From: JAZKFT01 sp043760535
Lineage (GTDB): Bacteria > Bacteroidota > Bacteroidia > Chitinophagales > Chitinophagaceae
Assembly (NCBI GenBank): GCA_043760535.1
Contig: JAYUOV010000162.1
Coordinates: 1-12,774 of the forward strand
Direction: 5' to 3'
DNA: 12,774 nucleotides
The first letter of the stretch is position 1, and each line of letters starts with the position of its first letter. The notes under the pieces are model-generated. The model saw nothing but the letters and a program-made list of their open reading frames with translations, did no database searches and was not told the DNA's origin. The translations under genes were made by a program, and so were the position numbers. Of this stretch, positions 6,381-12,774 are shown in pieces.

Positions 6381-6408
6381 ATCATTCATCACAAATCATA
6401 CATCTCCA
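6381..6408 (+). repeat. Four 7-bp units directly upstream of the PNP start codon
   Basis: ATCATTC, ATCACAA, ATCATAC and ATCTCCA follow each other in strict 7-bp phase and end two bases before the ATG. The stretch 6369-6412 has no G. There is no Shine-Dalgarno sequence. Confidence 0.6.
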
Positions 6409-6410
6409 CC

Positions 6411-7229
6411 ATGTCTATTATCGAACAACTCAACCAAACCATTTCTATCATTAATAATTATTACACTCACAAACCCGAAGTGGGCATTGTGTTAGGCAGT
6501 GGGCTTGGTAATTTGGGTAAAGAAATAGAAGTATCGTGTGAAATACCTTACGAAGACATTCCGCACTTTCCTGTAAGTACGGTAGAAGGCCATAGCGGCA
6601 AATTGATTTTTGGTAAACTCAATGGCAAAATAGTGGTATGTATGGCAGGCCGTTTTCATTTTTACGAAGGCTACACACCCGCCGAAGTGGCTTATCCCAT
6701 CCGTGTTATGAAATGGCTTGGTATAAAAACCTTGCTGCTAAGTAATGCAGCCGGCGGCATGAATCCGGGCTTTAAAGTGGGTGATTTGATGATCATTAAC
6801 GACCATATTAGCTTTTTTGCGGTTAACCCATTGCTTGGCCATAATGTATCCCAACTCGGCCCACGGTTCCCCGATATGAGCGAACCATATAGCAAAGCAA
6901 TAATAACCACGGCAAAAGCTATAGCTGCAGCCAATAATATTGAAGTAAAAGAAGGCGTTTACTGTGGTGTTACCGGCCCCACTTTCGAAACCCGTGCCGA
7001 ATACAAACTGCTGAAAGTAATAGGCGGCGATGCCGTGGGCATGAGTACCGTGCAGGAAGTAATTGCTGCCCGCCACATGGATATTCCCGTTTTTGCCATG
7101 AGCGTAATTACCGATATCGGTATTAGGGAGGAAGAAAACACCATTACACATACCGAAGTACTAGAAGCTGCCAATGCCGCCGAACCAAAGCTTACTTTAA
7201 TATTTAAAGAATTGGTAGGAGCATTATAA
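6411..7229 (+). CDS. punA: Purine nucleoside phosphorylase (trimeric type)
   Basis: This 272-residue cytoplasmic enzyme splits purine nucleosides with phosphate into free base and ribose 1-phosphate for purine salvage. The trimeric PNP motifs are clear: GSGLG (29-33), GHSG with H61, AGRFHFYEGY with R81 and H83 for phosphate and sugar, NAAGG (112-116), GPTFET with E193, VGMSTVQEV with M211 and S212, and SVITD (231-235). The last motif matters: human PNP has Asn243 where this protein has Asp235, while Glu201 is kept as E193 and His257 as H247. In human PNP an Asn-to-Asp change at this site broadens use to adenosine. The start ATG is preceded by an unusual G-free, repeat-rich leader. A porin gene follows after 187 bp, an arrangement I recall from related genomes. 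Confidence 0.95.
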   Translation: MSIIEQLNQTISIINNYYTHKPEVGIVLGSGLGNLGKEIEVSCEIPYEDIPHFPVSTVEGHSGKLIFGKLNGKIVVCMAGRFHFYEGYTPAEVAYPIRVMKWLGIKTLLLSNAAGGMNPGFKVGDLMIINDHISFFAVNPLLGHNVSQLGPRFPDMSEPYSKAIITTAKAIAAANNIEVKEGVYCGVTGPTFETRAEYKLLKVIGGDAVGMSTVQEVIAARHMDIPVFAMSVITDIGIREEENTITHTEVLEAANAAEPKLTLIFKELVGAL

Positions 7230-7284
7230 TTTGCGATTTGTGATTTGATAACCATTCTTTTGTAAATAATTCAATTCCTTATTT

Positions 7285-7398
7285 CCACACTTCTACACTT
7301 TCAAATTTTCTAATTTTCCTCATTCCCACATTTCCTCACTTTCACATTTTCCACATTTCCACACTTTCACATTTCCATATTCTCACATTATCACTTGC
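7285..7398 (+). repeat. Array of about 14 degenerate 8-9 bp units, consensus YCACATTT
   Basis: Fourteen units fill the porin leader: four in strict 8-bp phase at 7285-7316, four of 9, 9, 8 and 8 bp at 7317-7350, and six in strict 8-bp phase at 7351-7398. Typical units are CCACATTT, CCACACTT and TCACATTT. The plus strand has no G from 7263 to 7396, 134 bases in a row. The array ends 18 bases before the porin ATG. No hairpin is possible from G-C pairs. Its consensus differs from the AATCCTNN array at 4401-4540. Confidence 0.85.
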
Positions 7399-7416
7399 TT
7401 TCATTTTCTTTGCCAC

Positions 7417-9447
7417 ATGCCTTTGGTACTTATCCTCATTTTATCTTTCCTGCTGTTATTGTGTAAGCAAATGTTTGCACAGGAAATGCCGCCAGGTGCA
7501 GGAAGAACGCTTCAGACAAATTCTCAAGGTGGAATTAATAATAATGGAAAGCCGCAGGCCCCCAATAGTCGCATAAAAGGCGGCGATAGCCTGGCACACC
7601 GCACCGGCCTTGAAGATAGCGTTACTGTCTCCTTCCGCTATTTCGATAGTACTATCAATCGAAAATTAGATTCTAGTGTGCTGAATCTGATAAAGAGAAT
7701 ACCTATCCCATACGATCACTTATTTTTGGGCAATTTAGGGTCGGCTACAAGACCCATTTTTTTTACGCCAAGAATAACCGCAGGTTTTGATCCCGGTTTT
7801 CATGCATACGATGTGTACCAATTTAAGCTGGAAGAAACCAGATTTTTCCAAACCACAAGACCGTACTCAGAGTTAGGGTATATTATTGGCGGCAGGGCCG
7901 AGCAAACTGTTTCGGTTTTATTTACACAAACATTTAAATCAAATTTCAATCCCATCTTTGAATTCCGTTTTCTTTCATCTCCAGGTTCTTTTCAAAATGT
8001 ATCTAACAGAAATAGTAGCATTAGAATTGCAACCCCGTTTAAAACCAGAAAATTACGCTATAGTGGTTTAATAGTGTATTTAAGTAATAAGCTTACTGCT
8101 GGTGAAAATGGTGGTATTATCAATGATACTTTATTGCAACTAGAACCTTTTAATGATAGGTTTGGAATACCAACCCGTTTAGGTGGCCAAAATGATTTTA
8201 ATAATAATCCGTTTTCCCAAACAAAAACGAGTGGGGCATCTAATAAAAATTCAACTTTCTTTTTTCGCCACCAATACGATTTTGGTCAAAAAGATTCTGT
8301 AGTAACCGATTCGTCCGTTATCAAGCTTTTTTATCCGCGTATTAGAATACAGCACAACCTTACTTATGGCAAAAGCAGCTATAGCTTTCAAGATGCAGCA
8401 ACAGTTGATTCTATAAGCAAATATTACGGCTATACCGCCATTGGGGGCAGCATACTTTTTAAAGATGATTGGAAAGAATTGAAAAACGAATTTGCCCTAA
8501 TTCTTTTTCCGGAGAAGCAAAATCAAAACCAGTTTTTAAAACTTGGAGCCGCCTATCAAATGCTTACTGGCACACTAGACAATACAAACCTGAACCTTAA
8601 CAACCTGTATGTATTGGGCGAATACCGCAACCGTACCCGTAATAAAAAATGGGATGTAAATGCCAATGGCCAGTTGTACATTAGTGGTTACAATGCCGGC
8701 GATTACACAGCAAAAATTCAGCTACAAGCCTTTTTAGGTAAGCGTTTTGGAGATGTGGTTCTTGGTTTCCAAAACACCAATCATACTCCATCATTTGTGT
8801 ACGATAGCCGGAGCAGTTTTCCTTTGCTGCCTACCAACGCTACTTTTAACAAGGAAAATATTACCCATCTTTTTGCCTCGGTACACGAAACAAAATCTAA
8901 TATAAATCTAACTGGTCATTATTATCTCATAGCCAATTATACCTATTTCGATAACTTTTACCATGCAACGCAGGCAAGTGGTATTGCAAGTGTACTACAT
9001 CTTAGTGCCGAGAAAAAGTTTAAACTCAGCAAACGCTGGAATCTTTATTCGGAGCTGCATTTTCAGCAGCCAACCGGCAATTTTATAAACCTGCCTGCAT
9101 TGTACACCCGCCAGCGGATCGTTTATGAAGGTGTGTTTTTCAAAAATCTCAATATGGCCACCGGTCTTGATATACGGTACTTTTCGCCATTTAAGGCCGA
9201 TGATTATTCACCGTTAACACAGCAGTTTTTTTTGCAGGAAAAAACCACCATTAGCAACCGACCGGATATTGCTGCCTTCTTTCATTTTCGTATTAAAAGT
9301 TTCAATTGCTTTATAAGGATGGAAAATCTGAACACCCTCACATTTTCGCCGCAGGCAGGATTCCTCAAAAATAATTTTGCAGCTCCATTATACCCTACAC
9401 CGGTTAATTTTTTAAGGTTTGGTTTTAAGTGGGATTTTGTTAATTAG
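7417..9447 (+). CDS. Putative outer membrane porin (Porin_10 type)
   Basis: This 676-residue protein is predicted to be an outer-membrane beta-barrel. A signal peptide (hydrophobic 3-16) probably ends after A21 in MFAQE. A Gly/Asn/Gln-rich linker of about 40 residues follows, and the rest alternates short amphipathic strands rich in Tyr, Phe and Asn with polar turns, ending in FGFKWDFVN. The barrel pattern, size and C-terminus fit the Bacteroidota putative porin family (Porin_10, PF14121), whose substrates are unknown. Cys16 is preceded by Leu, so it is not a normal lipobox. The gene lies after purine nucleoside phosphorylase and 87 bp before the DUF3810 gene on the same strand. Its leader is the 14-unit G-free array. 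Family is fairly sure from composition and context; transported compound is not known. Confidence 0.82.
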   Translation: MPLVLILILSFLLLLCKQMFAQEMPPGAGRTLQTNSQGGINNNGKPQAPNSRIKGGDSLAHRTGLEDSVTVSFRYFDSTINRKLDSSVLNLIKRIPIPYDHLFLGNLGSATRPIFFTPRITAGFDPGFHAYDVYQFKLEETRFFQTTRPYSELGYIIGGRAEQTVSVLFTQTFKSNFNPIFEFRFLSSPGSFQNVSNRNSSIRIATPFKTRKLRYSGLIVYLSNKLTAGENGGIINDTLLQLEPFNDRFGIPTRLGGQNDFNNNPFSQTKTSGASNKNSTFFFRHQYDFGQKDSVVTDSSVIKLFYPRIRIQHNLTYGKSSYSFQDAATVDSISKYYGYTAIGGSILFKDDWKELKNEFALILFPEKQNQNQFLKLGAAYQMLTGTLDNTNLNLNNLYVLGEYRNRTRNKKWDVNANGQLYISGYNAGDYTAKIQLQAFLGKRFGDVVLGFQNTNHTPSFVYDSRSSFPLLPTNATFNKENITHLFASVHETKSNINLTGHYYLIANYTYFDNFYHATQASGIASVLHLSAEKKFKLSKRWNLYSELHFQQPTGNFINLPALYTRQRIVYEGVFFKNLNMATGLDIRYFSPFKADDYSPLTQQFFLQEKTTISNRPDIAAFFHFRIKSFNCFIRMENLNTLTFSPQAGFLKNNFAAPLYPTPVNFLRFGFKWDFVN

Positions 9448-9511
9448 TAAGTATCTGTTTTTTCGGCCTGATAAAACATAATAAAAAATAAATGCCTTTT
9501 TAAATTACAAT

Positions 9512-9538
9512 ATGAATATTTGCTACGGCATAGCATGA
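9512..9538 (+). other. Possible eight-codon upstream ORF overlapping the DUF3810 start
   Basis: ATG at 9512 opens a reading frame MNICYGIA whose TGA at 9536-9538 overlaps the DUF3810 ATG (9535-9537) as ATGA. The layout would allow coupling of translation. No evidence of conservation is available, so it may be chance. Confidence 0.25.
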
Positions 9539-10620
9539 AACAGAAATTACAACAATACAGGTTCCTCATTGCACTCGTAATTATTGCATGTATTACGTTG
9601 CTTATTAATCAGTTTCCTTCGTTTATAGAGCGTTATTACGCCACAGGTTTGTATCCCGTTATCAGCAGGGCTTCCAGGTTTTTATTGGGCTGGATACCTT
9701 TCAGCGTTGGCGATTTATTGTATGGCGTAGCTATTCTCTGGATTATTATCCGCTTTATTAATTTTATAAAAAGATGGCGGAGAAAACAGCTTAATCGCAG
9801 GCTGGCACTGTATTACGGCCACAGGTTATTGCAAACGGTTTTGCTCATTTACATCGGCTTCAATTGGTTGTGGGGGTTTAACTATAACCGCCTTGGCAGT
9901 GCTTACCAAATGCAATTGAATTTTACCAAATATAGTAATGCAGAATTGATACAACTTACCGACACATTAACCTCAAAGCTGAATGTATTGGTTACAGATT
10001 TTGCCGGAGCTACAATTTATGGTGATACAAAAGTACTTGCCAAACTCAGTCAAGTATCATATCAAAAAGCAGCGGTTACATTTCCTTTTCTTAATCACCA
10101 AAGTATTAGTGTAAAGCCTAGCATGCTCTATTATGGCGGTAACTATTTAGGTTTTTTAGGGTACCTGAATCCGTTTACCGGAGAGGCACAATTAAATACT
10201 ACCATACCTCAATTTTTACTGCCTTATGTATGCTGCCACGAAATGGCTCATCAGCTTGGTTATGCCAGCGAAAGCGAAGCCAATTTTATAGGCTATTTGG
10301 CCTGTAAGCAAAGCAGCGATAAGGCTTTTCGGTACAGTGTATATTTTGATTTGTATTCTTATGCAATAGGCGATTTGTTTAGAAGAGATTCTGCCATTGC
10401 AAGGCAACATTTAAAATTATTGCCACAAAAAATTAAAGACGACCGCAAAACAGTAAGTGCATTTTTTAATAAAAACAGAAACCCCATAAGCCCCGCTATT
10501 GACTGGATGTACGACAAATATTTAAAGATGAACAGCCAGCCAAAAGGGAAGGAAAGTTATAACGAAGTAGTAGGCTGGCTGATAGCTTATGCTATGAAGT
10601 ATGGATGGGATAAAATATAA
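9535..10620 (+). CDS. DUF3810 membrane protein with HExxH zinc-protease motif
   Basis: This 361-residue protein has three likely membrane helices (about 10-25, 56-76 and 98-115) and then a soluble domain carrying HEMAH (235-239), the HExxH zinc-binding signature, followed by LGYASESEANF, where E246 or E248 could be the third ligand as in gluzincin-like peptidases. It fits DUF3810, a Bacteroidota-rich family annotated as uncharacterised; peptidase activity is inferred from the motif. The domain side relative to the inner membrane is not certain. The frame opens at a TTG at 9520, but ATG at 9535 begins a basic stretch just before helix 1 and is preferred. It follows the porin by 87 bp, so co-transcription is possible, and is followed by a long gap. 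Confidence 0.88.
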   Translation: MKQKLQQYRFLIALVIIACITLLINQFPSFIERYYATGLYPVISRASRFLLGWIPFSVGDLLYGVAILWIIIRFINFIKRWRRKQLNRRLALYYGHRLLQTVLLIYIGFNWLWGFNYNRLGSAYQMQLNFTKYSNAELIQLTDTLTSKLNVLVTDFAGATIYGDTKVLAKLSQVSYQKAAVTFPFLNHQSISVKPSMLYYGGNYLGFLGYLNPFTGEAQLNTTIPQFLLPYVCCHEMAHQLGYASESEANFIGYLACKQSSDKAFRYSVYFDLYSYAIGDLFRRDSAIARQHLKLLPQKIKDDRKTVSAFFNKNRNPISPAIDWMYDKYLKMNSQPKGKESYNEVVGWLIAYAMKYGWDKI

Positions 10621-11188
10621 TCCACTAGTTGCAAGTATTATTTTCTAAGCCGGATTATGTTAGTTCCTTAAGTTTCAGTGCTGCAAAACCCAATGTTTAC
10701 GAGCCTTTATATATTATATTATTAATATACATATATTGTTGCCAAGCTTGAGCCTGAAATCATTGAGTTTCATCCCAAAATCTAGTTGAAAATGTAATTT
10801 TATTATAGATAACAAATAACCAAGAATTTGAGAGACTAAAATTTATTATTTCACATTTTATTCTATTGACTTTAAACTAGTTAGCAACACCGAAACTTAA
10901 GTTAGGATTACCAAACTGATTGGCATGCACTAAAATAGTAGCCAAAATAGCAAAGACCCATAAAGCATTGATATAGTCTTGTTTTTTCATTCCAGAATTT
11001 TAATTTGGAACCAAAGGATATAGTGTTAGTGAAAATAATTTTTAATTCATGCTACAACAAGTATTTATTAGTGGGTTTCAATAACAGCAATCAGCCAATT
11101 ATAATTTTTACTACATGTGGTACTACTTATTTATTTTGTGCATTAAAGCAGTTATGCCAAACTGTAAGGCTAATAAAGAACAAATACT
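10621..11188. other. 568-bp gap between the DUF3810 and ung genes
   Basis: This is the longest gap in the window. It lacks the G-free tracts and octamer arrays of the 4317-7416 region. It holds an AT-only-like island at 10706-10738, a 14-bp inverted match with one mismatch (CTTAAGTTTCAGTG at 10667-10680 against CACCGAAACTTAAG at 10888-10901) and one plausible small minus-strand gene at 10877-10990. The plus-strand side 11021-11188 should contain the ung promoter, but I find no exact TAnnTTTG. Confidence 0.6.
10877..10990 (-). CDS. Small hydrophobic peptide, 37 residues, unknown
   Basis: ATG at 10990 opens a 37-codon frame ending in TAG at 10877-10879. The product starts with MKKQDY, has a hydrophobic core of about 14 residues (ALWVFAILATILVH) and ends in a polar tail NPNLSFGVAN. 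This is a normal layout for a short signal peptide plus mature tail, with possible cleavage after HA, or for a single-helix membrane peptide. On its own strand, 21 bases upstream of the ATG, lies TATCCTTTG, close to the Bacteroidota -7 consensus with one extra spacer base; it overlaps a TTTGG-AA-CCAAA inverted repeat (11004-11015). No maturation or transport genes lie nearby. I do not recognise the peptide, and an open frame this short could be chance, but the lysine-then-hydrophobic order is suggestive. Confidence 0.42.
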   Translation of the reverse strand: MKKQDYINALWVFAILATILVHANQFGNPNLSFGVAN

Positions 11189-11860
11189 ATGGATGTAAAA
11201 ATGGAACCCAGCTGGAAGCGTCAATTGCAAAATGAATTTAGCAAACCATACTTTTTGCAGATAGCTATGCACCTTAAAATGGAAAGGGCTTCTAGTAAAA
11301 TTATTTACCCGCAGGGGTCGCAAATATTTAATGCTTTTGATAAAACGCCATGGGATAAAGTAAAAGTGGTGCTGCTGGGGCAGGATCCGTACCATAATCC
11401 GGGGCAGGCTATGGGGCTTAGCTTCTCGGTAGCCGATGGTGTGCCGCCGCCACCATCGCTTGCCAATATGTATAAAGAATTACTGAGTGATATTGGCATG
11501 CCGATACCAAAAACGGGAAACCTTACACCCTGGGCTCTGCAGGGTGTATTGCTGTTAAATGCCTCACTTACGGTACGTGCCAATGAGCCGGGAAGCCATG
11601 CCCAGATTGGGTGGCAGCAGTTTACAAACGCCGTTATCCAAAAAATTTCAGACGAAAAAAAAGGAATCGTTTTTCTATTGTGGGGCAAATTTGCCCAGGT
11701 AAAACAAACACTGATAGACGAAGGCAAACACCATGTACTAAAGGCTGCACACCCTTCGCCGCTAAGTGCTTACAATGGTTTTTTTGGTTGTAAACATTTT
11801 AGCAAAACCAACACTCTTTTAATGAAAGATGGGATAGAAGCAGTTAACTGGGCAGTATAA
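11189..11860 (+). CDS. ung: Uracil-DNA glycosylase (family 1)
   Basis: This 223-residue enzyme removes uracil from DNA and starts base-excision repair. It matches E. coli Ung along its length: PYFL (20-23), IYPPQ-like IIYPQG (38-43), the water-activating loop GQDPYH (64-69) with catalytic Asp66, PPPPSLANMYKEL (86-98), LLLN with N124 for uracil recognition, GWQQFT (141-146), FLLWG (162-166) and the DNA-intercalation loop HPSPLSAYNGFFGC (188-201) with His188. All key residues are present. The ATG at 11189 is used; ATG at codon 5 is a close alternative and removes only four residues. The 568-bp gap upstream suggests its own promoter. The plsC-type gene begins 44 bp downstream on the same strand and may be co-transcribed. 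Confidence 0.97.
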   Translation: MDVKMEPSWKRQLQNEFSKPYFLQIAMHLKMERASSKIIYPQGSQIFNAFDKTPWDKVKVVLLGQDPYHNPGQAMGLSFSVADGVPPPPSLANMYKELLSDIGMPIPKTGNLTPWALQGVLLLNASLTVRANEPGSHAQIGWQQFTNAVIQKISDEKKGIVFLLWGKFAQVKQTLIDEGKHHVLKAAHPSPLSAYNGFFGCKHFSKTNTLLMKDGIEAVNWAV

Positions 11861-11904
11861 ACGATGCTAATTAATGAGGTTTAGGGTTTATATTAAAACG
11901 AAAA

Positions 11905-12699
11905 ATGACTTATAAACCATTAACCAAAATAATATTTTATAGAAGTATGAATATATTTAAAAACATATTTGGCAGATTTTGGGCAGTATGGAGCATTATT
12001 GCCTTTTCAGCTACCATGCTGGTGGTTATTATTCCTCTATGCCTTACATGGCTTATACCCGAGCCTGCTGGTATGCGGGTGTATGCCTGTATTAGCCGTT
12101 GGTGGATGCGAGTTTTTTTATGTTTAATTGGCTGTCCTTTTAAAATATATGGCAAAGAAAATTTTAAAAATGGTGAGAATTATGTAGTAGTGGGCAATCA
12201 TAATTCGCTGATGGATGTACCGCTGCTAACGCCTTTTTTGCCTGGAGGTAATAAAACAATTGCCAAAAAGGCTATGGCCAAAATGCCACTCTTTGGTTGG
12301 ATTTATGCTAGAGGCGCTGTATTGGTAGATAGAAAAAGTGATGCTAGCCGCCGCAAAAGTTTCGACGATATGCGACAGGTACTGAACACAGGCCTCCATA
12401 TGCTTATTTACCCCGAAGGCACCAGAAACCGAACCAATAAGCCATTAAAATTTTTTTACGATGGTGCATTTAAACTGGCAATACATACACAGAAAAATAT
12501 TATACCGGTATGTATATTTGGTACCAGCAAATCGCTACCTGTAAATAAGCCATTTTACATAATGCCTGCTATACTCCGGGTGTACATTTTACCACAAATA
12601 CCTGTGGAAGGGCACACATCCGAATCGCTTAAAAAACAATGTTTTGATACCATGTGGACTTTTATAGAAAGTAATACCACCCTGGCAGAGTTGCGATAA
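11905..12699 (+). CDS. plsC: 1-acyl-sn-glycerol-3-phosphate acyltransferase (PlsC-like)
   Basis: This 264-residue membrane enzyme is expected to acylate lysophosphatidic acid to phosphatidic acid in phospholipid synthesis. One or two N-terminal helices (32-51, perhaps 66-77) anchor it to the inner membrane. The four acyltransferase blocks are present: NHNSLMD (98-104), the NHxxxxD catalytic motif; GAVLVDR (137-143); YPEGTR (169-174), which binds the glycerol phosphate; and IIPVCI (199-204). Related lysophospholipid acyltransferases with other acceptors cannot be excluded. The frame has two early ATG codons, 11905 and 11947; the second starts MNIFKNIFGRFWAVW, which looks more like family members I remember, so the first 14 residues may not be translated. 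It follows ung by 44 bp. Confidence 0.9.
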   Translation: MTYKPLTKIIFYRSMNIFKNIFGRFWAVWSIIAFSATMLVVIIPLCLTWLIPEPAGMRVYACISRWWMRVFLCLIGCPFKIYGKENFKNGENYVVVGNHNSLMDVPLLTPFLPGGNKTIAKKAMAKMPLFGWIYARGAVLVDRKSDASRRKSFDDMRQVLNTGLHMLIYPEGTRNRTNKPLKFFYDGAFKLAIHTQKNIIPVCIFGTSKSLPVNKPFYIMPAILRVYILPQIPVEGHTSESLKKQCFDTMWTFIESNTTLAELR

Positions 12700-12712
12700 T
12701 CTTATTTAAGCT

Positions 12713-12774
12713 CTACTTAAGATGCAGTATTATATTTCTGCCAGCGGCATTTAATTTTTGGTATTTGCGGTTAT
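12713..12774 (-). CDS. Possible 3' end of a minus-strand gene at the window edge (partial)
   Basis: One minus-strand frame is open from the right edge to a TAG at 12713-12715 and encodes 19 residues ending in LNAAGRNIILHLK, a mix of polar and hydrophobic residues that could be a protein C-terminus. Another minus-strand frame stops within eight codons. If real, the gene converges on plsC with a 13-bp gap. The short length makes this uncertain, and no function can be inferred. Confidence 0.28.
   Translation of the reverse strand, partial: NRKYQKLNAAGRNIILHLK

Noticed and set aside
6738..7151. 137-codon antisense frame inside the nucleoside phosphorylase gene
   Set aside because: It is the shadow of a strongly supported gene, and its residues follow from codon use on the other strand.
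10714..10773. 19-codon minus-strand frame in the long gap
   Set aside because: It is very short and runs into an AT-only island; nothing separates it from chance.
11005..11235. 76-codon plus-strand reading frame overlapping the start of ung
   Set aside because: It has a TTG start, no recognisable domain and overlaps ung by 47 bp; cysteine-rich mixed composition looks like a chance frame.
11305..11727. 140-codon antisense frame inside ung
   Set aside because: It is a shadow of ung; no domain or signal of its own.
12704..12722. Terminator after plsC (TTAAG-CTCTA-CTTAA)
   Set aside because: The stem is five AT-rich pairs and no T-run follows on either strand.

Overview
The window looks like chromosomal DNA of a Bacteroidota member, probably of the Chitinophagaceae or a close relative. 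It is AT-rich, start sites lack Shine-Dalgarno sequences, and the gene set fits: a lipid-anchored TamL-type Omp85 protein, a Porin_10-type outer-membrane porin, a DUF3810 membrane metalloprotease and a purine nucleoside phosphorylase placed just before the porin. I see no phage, transposon, CRISPR array, tRNA or rRNA. The assignment rests on recognised protein families, not on a search.

Layout. Bases 1-130 hold a possible 3' end of a plus-strand gene and a short C-rich repeat. Bases 131-3555 form a minus-strand group: tamL, then aroK (shikimate kinase), then a DUF423 membrane protein; aroK and DUF423 overlap by 8 bp. A TrmH-family RNA methyltransferase (3567-4316, plus) diverges from tamL with only 11 bp between the start codons. 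A minus-strand SDR protein (4543-5328) converges on it. From 5583 on all clear genes are on the plus strand: an SGNH hydrolase, purine nucleoside phosphorylase, the porin, the DUF3810 protein, uracil-DNA glycosylase and a PlsC-type acyltransferase. The 568-bp gap 10621-11188 holds one plausible 37-codon minus-strand gene. At the right edge a minus-strand reading frame may be the end of another gene.

Function. Most genes are housekeeping: aromatic amino-acid synthesis (aroK), purine salvage, base-excision repair (ung), phospholipid synthesis (plsC), RNA modification and outer-membrane assembly or transport (tamL, porin). They do not form one pathway.

The most unusual signal lies between the genes of 4317-7416. 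These gaps are filled with degenerate 7-8 bp tandem repeats of different consensus and extreme strand asymmetry. Long stretches lack G entirely on one strand, up to 134 bases in a row, and the G-free strand always reads 5' to 3' toward the adjacent gene end, so each gap is two-part with a switch in the middle. The clearest array, 4401-4540, is 17 phase-locked octamers of the form AATYNNNN plus a half unit. Other points of interest: a short hairpin-capable island inside the otherwise G-free leader of the nucleoside phosphorylase; a nine-G tract inside the SGNH hydrolase gene; Asp at a position that is Asn in human PNP; and an SDR protein lacking the usual Tyr/Lys pair.
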